Below, piece by piece: positions 13,191 to 19,230 of a stretch of DNA of 19,230 bases (position 1 is its first letter; each line of letters begins with the position of its first letter). The notes beneath the pieces are model-generated. The model made no database searches and was not told the DNA's origin. It saw only the letters and a list, made by a program, of their open reading frames with translations. The stretch comes from Endozoicomonadaceae bacterium (GTDB lineage Bacteria > Pseudomonadota > Gammaproteobacteria > Pseudomonadales > Endozoicomonadaceae), in assembly GCA_023146365.1 (NCBI GenBank), contig JAGLCE010000142.1, positions 1 to 19,230 of the forward strand, in the 5' to 3' direction. The translations under genes were made by a program, and so were the position numbers.

Positions 13191-14404
13191 TGGTATTCTG
13201 GGTGCTGGTGGCTGCTCTGGTATTTGTGGGGGTGTGTTTTATTCTCCTGCCGATGCTGATTTGGCAACGCAGAACACCTTTTAACGATGTTCAGAGTCGT
13301 GAACAGATGAATCTGGTGCTATATCGGGAGCGACTGAATGAGTTGGAAGATGAGCATCAAAGCGGTTGTTTAGAGGCATCAGATTATGCCTTGAGAAAGC
13401 AAGATATTGAAAAGCAATTGCTGGGGGATGTTGATATGACATCGCCTGGGTTGGAGAACTCTTCTCGCAAGACCAGCTTTGTCATGCCTGTGGTGCTTTG
13501 CGTATCGTTGATGGTCGCGGTTGTTTCTCTTTATCTGCGCTGGGGTTCCAGTGATGAGCTGAGCTTGACGATCGCATTGAATCAATCATCCGCTGAGCAA
13601 TCCATGGAGCAACTGACAGGTAAACTAGAGCGGGTGCTCAGTCGGCAGCCGGAGAATTATCAGGGCTATTACTTGTTGGGACGCTCTTATATGACCATGG
13701 GTCGTTTTCAGGATGCTGCAGCAGCGTTTAAGCATGTGGTGAGTTTGGTGGGTGATGATCCGGAACCATTGTCGCAGTATGCTCAGGCGCTCTTTTTGGC
13801 TCAGAATCATCGAATCACTCCCCAGCTTGAAGGTCTGGTTGAACGCACGTTGGCGGTGCAGTCGAATAATGTGACTGCTCTGGGTTTGAAAGGCATCGCA
13901 TCGTTTGAAAATAAACGGTTTGGTGATGCCATCAATGTTTGGTCTTCATTGCTTGCTGTGACAGAAACACCGGAATCTCGGTCAGCTTTGGAGCTTGGTA
14001 TTGCAAAGGCGCGGATGATGCTGGAGCAGGAAAAGCCCGTTACTGTTGATATTGCAACACCAGCCTTTAGCGGATTGACGGTTCGAGTTGCGCTGTCTGA
14101 TGAGCTGAAGCGTCTGCCTGCCTCGACGCGAGTCTTTATTTTTGCTCGTGCGAGTGATGGTCCCGCCATGCCACTGGCGGTAGTGCCGGTCACCATTGGT
14201 GATCTTCCAAAAACGGTATTACTGAATGATGCCATGGCGATGATGCCGGCGTTAAAATTATCTGGTTTCAGCAAGGTCGATGTTATCGCCAGGGTGTCCA
14301 AAAGCGGGGATGTCAGTACATCTGACTACGAAGCGTCGGTGAAAGGCGTTGAGGTTTCCTCCCGAAAACGTGTTGAACTTGAACTGGTCGGTGAAGCTGG
14401 CTGA
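13187..14404 (+). CDS. ccmI: CcmI (CycH), TPR apocytochrome c chaperone
   Basis: The 405-aa protein has two N-terminal membrane helices (about 4-25 and 96-113) joined by a cytoplasmic loop with a leucine-zipper-like NLVLYRERLNELEDE helix. A periplasmic domain follows with TPR repeats (YYLLGRSYMTMGRFQDAAAAF, ALGLKGIASFENKRFGDAI) and a C-terminal beta-rich domain. This is the layout of CcmI, which binds the C-terminus of apocytochromes c and presents them to CcmF-CcmH. It is the last ccm gene, overlapping ccmH by four bases. There is no clear terminator before waaF 45 bases away, so transcription may continue. Confidence 0.93.
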   Translation: MMVFWVLVAALVFVGVCFILLPMLIWQRRTPFNDVQSREQMNLVLYRERLNELEDEHQSGCLEASDYALRKQDIEKQLLGDVDMTSPGLENSSRKTSFVMPVVLCVSLMVAVVSLYLRWGSSDELSLTIALNQSSAEQSMEQLTGKLERVLSRQPENYQGYYLLGRSYMTMGRFQDAAAAFKHVVSLVGDDPEPLSQYAQALFLAQNHRITPQLEGLVERTLAVQSNNVTALGLKGIASFENKRFGDAINVWSSLLAVTETPESRSALELGIAKARMMLEQEKPVTVDIATPAFSGLTVRVALSDELKRLPASTRVFIFARASDGPAMPLAVVPVTIGDLPKTVLLNDAMAMMPALKLSGFSKVDVIARVSKSGDVSTSDYEASVKGVEVSSRKRVELELVGEAG

Positions 14405-14449
14405 TACCTTAATGATATTATTATCGCTTTGATACGTTGGATATAGGCT

Positions 14450-15505
14450 GTGAAGATTCTGGTGATCGGCCCGTCTTGGGTCGGCGATATGGTGATGTCG
14501 CAAAGTCTTTACAAAATACTCAAGTCCCACCATCCGAATGCAATCATCGATGTGATGGCACCGGCTTGGTGTCGGCCAATACTCGCCTGTATGCCAGAGA
14601 TTAATGAGGCGATAGCGATTCCTCTGGGACACGGTAAGTTGGACATCGGCCTACGACGGAGACTAGGATTGCAGTTGAAGTTTAAGCAGTATGATCAGGC
14701 CATTGTATTACCCGGCTCTTGGAAATCGGCATTGATACCTTGGTTTGCTGGAATACCGAAGCGAACTGGCTGGCGTGGTGAGATGCGCTATGGTCTGCTT
14801 AATGATATTCGTACACTGGATGAGCAGGCGTTGCCTTTAATGGTTCAGCGTTATATGGCGCTGGCGTTTGACCGAGGGTTGGTAACATCGGCTAATCTGC
14901 TTCTTGATCCTCTGCTCATGCCTTCCCTTGTGGTCGATAAGACCTCCACACAGAAAACATTGGAATCATTCGGCCTGGATGTTGGTCGACCGACACTGGC
15001 TGTGTGTCCAGGTGCAGAGTTTGGTTTTGCCAAGTGTTGGCCTGACTACCATTATGCGAAAGTAGCTGAATCTGTCATTGAGCAAGGCTGGCAGGTGTTG
15101 GTTTTCGGATCTGATAAAGATCAGTCGATCAGTGAAGCTATTGTTGGCAGTCTCCCTCCCATACATCAGACGTGGTGTATTAACTTGGCAGGTAAGACCC
15201 GTCTTGGCCAAGCGGTGGAAATACTCTCTCAGTGTCGGGCGGCGATTAGCAATGATTCTGGTCTAATGCATGTGGCGGCGGCTATTGGATTGCCATTGGT
15301 CGCACTTTATGGACCCACCAGTCCAGAGTTTACACCGCCGCTCAGCGACAAGGCCAAAGTACTTCGCTTGATGACGGGTTATCTAAAAATTCGCAAAGGC
15401 GACAGCGCAGAGGGGTATCATCAAAGCCTGATTGATATTACGCCGGACATGGCGCTGGAAGCGCTCTATGAACGGGTTGGACTATCGAAAGTTGTTGAGA
15501 TGTGA
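14450..15505 (+). CDS. waaF: ADP-heptose:LPS heptosyltransferase II
   Basis: The 351-aa protein is a family 9 glycosyltransferase of WaaF length. It begins MKILVIGPSWVGDMVMSQSL, the exact WaaF-type opening, followed by IVLPGSWKSALIPWFAGIPKRTGWRGEMRYGLLND. The C-terminal half has CPGAEFGFAKCWP, FGSDKD, INLAGKTRLG and SNDSGLMHVAAAIGLPLVALYGPTSP, the ADP-heptose-binding region. It adds the second heptose of the LPS inner core at the cytoplasmic face of the inner membrane. The start is GTG 14450 with only a weak upstream TAGG. It is 45 bases after ccmI and may share its transcript, though the pathways are unrelated. Confidence 0.93.
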   Translation: MKILVIGPSWVGDMVMSQSLYKILKSHHPNAIIDVMAPAWCRPILACMPEINEAIAIPLGHGKLDIGLRRRLGLQLKFKQYDQAIVLPGSWKSALIPWFAGIPKRTGWRGEMRYGLLNDIRTLDEQALPLMVQRYMALAFDRGLVTSANLLLDPLLMPSLVVDKTSTQKTLESFGLDVGRPTLAVCPGAEFGFAKCWPDYHYAKVAESVIEQGWQVLVFGSDKDQSISEAIVGSLPPIHQTWCINLAGKTRLGQAVEILSQCRAAISNDSGLMHVAAAIGLPLVALYGPTSPEFTPPLSDKAKVLRLMTGYLKIRKGDSAEGYHQSLIDITPDMALEALYERVGLSKVVEM

Positions 15506-15696
15506 GGCTGAAATTTGCCAGTTGGTTCTGATGATACGTTTTGGCGCTTTATTGATAGTATCTCTGTTAATAATGGTTAGTGTTTGCGGTTGCAATTACC
15601 GAGCTTGTGCTGTTTTAATAACTTTTTTGGTTAATGTACTTAACAAGCGTTAAGTCATTGACCGCCAGCTGTCTCAGAACAGGATTTCAGGACTCA

Positions 15697-18600
15697 ATGC
15701 GTCTTAAATGTATTAAATTATCAGGGTTTAAATCGTTTGTAGATCCGACCACTATCTATTTCCCCAGTAATATGTGTGGGGTTGTCGGTCCTAATGGCTG
15801 TGGAAAGTCGAATATTATCGATGCCGTACGCTGGGTGATGGGAGAGTCTTCTGCCAAGAATCTGCGTGGCGACTCCATGATCGACGTTATCTTCAAGGGT
15901 TCCAGTAGCCGGAAACCTGCTAGTTATGCCCATGTTGAACTGATATTCGATAACAGTGAAGGTCGAATCATGGGTGAATATGCGGCTTACACTGAAATAT
16001 CGATCAAACGAAAGCTCACCAGCGACGCGCAGAATACCTATTTCATTAATGGCAATAAATGTCGTCGGAAAGATGTCATGGATATCTTTCTGGGCACTGG
16101 CTTGGGACCGAGAAGTTACGCCATCATCAGCCAGGGCGTCATTTCAAACTTGATTGAATCCAAGCCGGAAGAACTTCGGGTCTTTATCGAAGAGGCGGCG
16201 GGGATATCCCGCTATAAAGAGCGCCGCCGTGAGACTGAAAACCGGTTGCGACGCACGAATGAAAACTTGGAGCGTTTGACGGATCTTCGCGAGGAGATTG
16301 AGCGCCAACTGTCGCATCTTAAGCGTCAGGCCGAAGCGGCGGAGAAATATAAACAGTACAAGCAGGAAGAGCGGTTGATGCGAGCTCAGCTATACGCTCT
16401 GCGCTGGAAAGAGGTGGACGGTGGCGCCAGGTCACAGGAGGTGGCCATCCGAGAGTTTGAGATTCGTCTGGAAGCGATCATCGCTAGGCAGCGCTCTAGT
16501 GATACCGATATTGAAAAACTGCGTCAAAATCAGACCGAATACACGGATAGCTTCAACCAAGTGCAAAGCCGTTTCTATAGTATCGGTAACGAGATTACTA
16601 AACGGGAGCAGACGATTGCTCACCGTCGTGAGCGGGCTGAGCAGTTGAACGTCGATCTTAGTGAAGCTGAAGTTGCTTGGCAGGAAAATCGGAAAAGCCT
16701 GGAGGTCGATCAACGCAAGCTGGAGCAGTTTGAAGAGGAAGTTCTGAACATTGAGCCTGAGCTGGAGTTGAGTCAGGCCGGAGAGGAAGAGCATGCCATG
16801 GCGTTGATGGAGGCTGAAGAGTCCATGCAGACCTGGCAGAGCGCTTGGGATGAATCCAATCACGCTGCGAGTGAGTCCCGTCGAGAAGCTGAAGTGGAGC
16901 AGTCAGAAATTCAGCATCTGGAGCAGGCATTAGAGCGTCTGGATGAGCGTCTGAGAAAATATCAGGAAGAAAAATCTGGTTTACAGGTAGAACCGCTTGA
17001 AGAAGAGATCGAACAACTGACGGAACAGCTCACTGAACTGGAACTGAAGATTGAAACGTTGCAAGCGAGTCATGCCGGCTTTGGTGAGAGTATTTATACC
17101 GTCAGGCAGGTGATTGTTGATGTAACACAGCAGAAGAGTGATTGCAGTCGTCGTTTAAACGAGGCACGAGGTCGTTTTGCATCGCTACAGGCATTGCAGC
17201 AGGCAGCGCTTGGACAGGGTGATGGTGGTGTCGAATGGCTGGCCGGTCATGGGTTGGCGGAACATCCTCGTTTGGGGCAGCAGATTAAAACGCTACCAGG
17301 TTGGGAAACTGCTGTTGAAACCGTGTTGGGCGAGTATCTTCAGGCAGTCTGTGTGGATGATGTCGATGCGGTTGCAGCGGTACTGGATTCAGTCGCAGAG
17401 ACCAATCTGACATTTCTTGCGGCTGGTTCGCAGAGGGAGGGGGTTCATGGTCGTATTGATAAGGTAACCCCATTGATTGAGTGTGTTGAAGGTGCGGATG
17501 CTGCTGGATCGTTACTCTATGGTATTTATGGCGCTGAGTCGCTAGACGACGCCCTGGCGGTACGGCCTCAATTGGCATCGGGTGAATCGGTCGTGACTCA
17601 GGAAGGGATCTGGCTAGGTCACAACTGGTTGAGGGTTATTCGTGATAATGATGCGAGCAGTGGTATTTTGGCTCGGCAGAAGGAAATAGAAGCGTTAGAG
17701 CTGAGATTGGCAGAGTGGGATGATCAGGAGCAGGCGTTAGCTGAGTCTTTAATAGAAAACAGTGAGCGTTTGGAGCAAATTGAACATGATCGTGAAGAAG
17801 GACAGTGTCAGCTGGTAGGGTTAAGCCGTCAGGAGAGTGAGTTACAGTCTGAGCTGAGTGCCCGCAAGGTTCAGGTTGAGCAAGTGTTAACTCGTCACAG
17901 TCGTTTGCAAGAAGACATTGCTGAGATTGACGAGCAGAAGGTCCAAGAACAGGAGTCTATAGGAGAGTCCCGTCTACGTTTGCAGGATGCGCTGGATCGC
18001 ATGGAAGGAGATACGGAGCGTCGTGAGTCACTGCTTGCTCAGCGGGATGATATTCGTACTAATCTGGATCGTATTCGGCAGACTGCGCGTCATAGTAAAG
18101 ATGTGGCCCATCAACTGGAGCTGCGTAAGCAGTCATTAACGACACAGATCGACTCTATATGTCAAGCGGTTGAACGATTGAAAATGCAGGGTGATCGCCT
18201 GATGGGGCGTTTAGATCAACTGCGTGAAAATCTCTCTCAGAGTGATGAGCCGGTTGAAGAACTGCAAATTGAGCTGGAGGAGCTGTTGGCTCAACGGGTC
18301 GACGTCGAAGAAGATATGATGGAAGCTCGTCGTTTACTCGAAGAGGTTGATCATCAAATGCGGGACTTCGAGAAAATCCGTGGAGAAGCTGAACACGAAG
18401 CTCAATTGCAGAGAGATCGTTTGGAAAAATTGCGAATGGATTGGCAAGCGTTGCAGGTTCGTCGTACGACACTGGAGGAGCAGTTGAGAGACGAGCATTT
18501 TGATCTGGAAACGATGCTTGTCAACCTGCCGGAAGATGCTTCTGAAACGGATTGGGAAAAAGGGCTAGAGCGATTGGCAGCCAGTATTCAGCGGCTGGGC

Positions 18601-19209
18601 GCTATCAACCTTGCGGCAATTGAAGAGTATACGAATCAGTCTGAGCGTAAGCACTATCTGGATGCCCAGAATGAGGACTTGGCAGAAGCGATTGCGACAC
18701 TTGAAAGCGCCATCCGCAAGATCGATAAAGAGACCCGTGATCGTTTTCAACATACCTTTGACAAGATCAATAATAGTTTGCAGGAGTTGTTCCCTAGAGT
18801 GTTTGGAGGCGGTTTCGCTTACCTTGAGCTGACGGGAGATGACCTGCTAAATACAGGGGTTACTATCATGGCGCAACCTCCCGGAAAGAAAAACAGTACG
18901 ATTCATCTGCTTTCAGGTGGAGAAAAAGCGCTGACAGCGATTGCGTTGGTTTTTGCCATCTTCCAGTTGAACCCATCACCGTTCTGTATGCTGGATGAAG
19001 TGGACGCGCCATTGGATGATGCCAACGTGGAACGTTATGCGCGGATGGTGACAGAGATGTCGGAAAAAGTGCAGTTTATCTATATTAGCCATAATAAGAT
19101 TGCCATGGAGGCTGCGCATCAGTTGGTGGGGGTTACCATGCAGGAACCGGGTGTTTCTCGGCCTGTATCCGTGGATATCGAGAAGGCTGCAGCTTTGGCT
19201 TCAATGTAA
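15697..19209 (+). CDS. smc: SMC, chromosome condensation and segregation ATPase
   Basis: The 1170-aa protein has the full SMC architecture. The N-terminal head opens with MRLKCIKLSGFKSF and has Walker A GPNGCGKSN at 31-39. A first coiled coil spans roughly 170-505, the hinge domain lies about 508-651 and a second coiled coil about 665-1000. The C-terminal head carries the ABC signature LSGGEKALT at 1072-1080 and Walker B FCMLDEVD near 1096-1103. SMC forms a ring with ScpA and ScpB that is loaded near the origin and aligns chromosome arms. The ATG at 15697, with AGGA eight bases upstream, matches the conserved SMC start. The frame extends to ATG 15634, but that extension is not SMC-like. Its normal downstream neighbours zipA and ligA would lie beyond the window. 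Confidence 0.97.
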   Translation: MRLKCIKLSGFKSFVDPTTIYFPSNMCGVVGPNGCGKSNIIDAVRWVMGESSAKNLRGDSMIDVIFKGSSSRKPASYAHVELIFDNSEGRIMGEYAAYTEISIKRKLTSDAQNTYFINGNKCRRKDVMDIFLGTGLGPRSYAIISQGVISNLIESKPEELRVFIEEAAGISRYKERRRETENRLRRTNENLERLTDLREEIERQLSHLKRQAEAAEKYKQYKQEERLMRAQLYALRWKEVDGGARSQEVAIREFEIRLEAIIARQRSSDTDIEKLRQNQTEYTDSFNQVQSRFYSIGNEITKREQTIAHRRERAEQLNVDLSEAEVAWQENRKSLEVDQRKLEQFEEEVLNIEPELELSQAGEEEHAMALMEAEESMQTWQSAWDESNHAASESRREAEVEQSEIQHLEQALERLDERLRKYQEEKSGLQVEPLEEEIEQLTEQLTELELKIETLQASHAGFGESIYTVRQVIVDVTQQKSDCSRRLNEARGRFASLQALQQAALGQGDGGVEWLAGHGLAEHPRLGQQIKTLPGWETAVETVLGEYLQAVCVDDVDAVAAVLDSVAETNLTFLAAGSQREGVHGRIDKVTPLIECVEGADAAGSLLYGIYGAESLDDALAVRPQLASGESVVTQEGIWLGHNWLRVIRDNDASSGILARQKEIEALELRLAEWDDQEQALAESLIENSERLEQIEHDREEGQCQLVGLSRQESELQSELSARKVQVEQVLTRHSRLQEDIAEIDEQKVQEQESIGESRLRLQDALDRMEGDTERRESLLAQRDDIRTNLDRIRQTARHSKDVAHQLELRKQSLTTQIDSICQAVERLKMQGDRLMGRLDQLRENLSQSDEPVEELQIELEELLAQRVDVEEDMMEARRLLEEVDHQMRDFEKIRGEAEHEAQLQRDRLEKLRMDWQALQVRRTTLEEQLRDEHFDLETMLVNLPEDASETDWEKGLERLAASIQRLGAINLAAIEEYTNQSERKHYLDAQNEDLAEAIATLESAIRKIDKETRDRFQHTFDKINNSLQELFPRVFGGGFAYLELTGDDLLNTGVTIMAQPPGKKNSTIHLLSGGEKALTAIALVFAIFQLNPSPFCMLDEVDAPLDDANVERYARMVTEMSEKVQFIYISHNKIAMEAAHQLVGVTMQEPGVSRPVSVDIEKAAALASM

Positions 19210-19230
19210 AAAAGTAAAAAAGTAAAAAAG
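19207..19230 (+). repeat. Three tandem TAAAAAAG units at the smc stop
   Basis: Three perfect 8-base copies of TAAAAAAG start with the smc stop codon and run to the window edge; more copies may follow. Because 8 is not a multiple of 3, the three TAA triplets fall in all three frames. Confidence 0.85.

Noticed and set aside
13807..14301. 164-codon minus-strand ORF opposite ccmI
   Set aside because: Antisense to the well-supported ccmI, with no domain and no start signal.
15531..15653. 40-codon ORF between waaF and smc with a hydrophobic, cysteine-containing start resembling a lipoprotein signal
   Set aside because: No ribosome-binding site, an imperfect lipobox (VCGC), and overlap with the upstream extension of the smc frame. 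Not supported as a gene.

Overview
The window looks like chromosomal DNA from a gammaproteobacterium of the Pseudomonadales/Oceanospirillales type. It carries a FleQ/FlhG/FliA-style flagellar regulatory set, a complete System I cytochrome c maturation operon (ccmABCDEFGHI), a heptosyltransferase gene for LPS core (waaF), and a full-length bacterial smc rather than mukB. An Endozoicomonas-like marine or host-associated lineage would fit the moderate base composition and IS debris, but that is a guess.

Layout. Positions 1-1834 form an AT-rich, poorly coding stretch. The left edge holds the start of a truncated minus-strand ORF, possibly a transposase. Next comes one minus-strand gene for an exported protein resembling gamma-glutamylcyclotransferases, lying between two 20-base near-identical direct repeats. 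Positions 1835-3704 hold fleQ (sigma-54 activator) overlapping fliO. Positions about 3791-4757 are wreckage of IS5-like elements: one transposase pseudogene with its core deleted and at least two frameshifts, plus a second copy of the element's end. Positions 5029-6575 hold flhG (fleN) and fliA, preceded by a good sigma-54 promoter candidate. A small exported rhodanese-like protein lacking the active-site cysteine follows (6640-7110). Positions 7243-14404 are the ccm operon, largely coupled by 4-base overlaps, then waaF (14450-15505) and smc (15697-19209).

How the genes work together. FleQ, FlhG and FliA are the top-level activator, its ATPase antagonist and the late flagellar sigma factor of a polar flagellar cascade. 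FliO assists assembly of the flagellar export gate. The genes normally found between these (fleSR, fliE-N, fliP-flhF) and the chemotaxis genes that usually lie between fliA and ccm in relatives are absent here. The IS debris sits exactly between fliO and flhG, so the locus looks collapsed by deletion; whether the missing genes exist elsewhere cannot be seen. CcmA-I together translocate and handle heme, deliver it through CcmE, keep apocytochrome cysteines reduced and ligate heme in the periplasm. This collapsed flagellar locus and the repeat-flanked AT-rich island are the most unusual parts. I did not find a clearly new multi-gene system.
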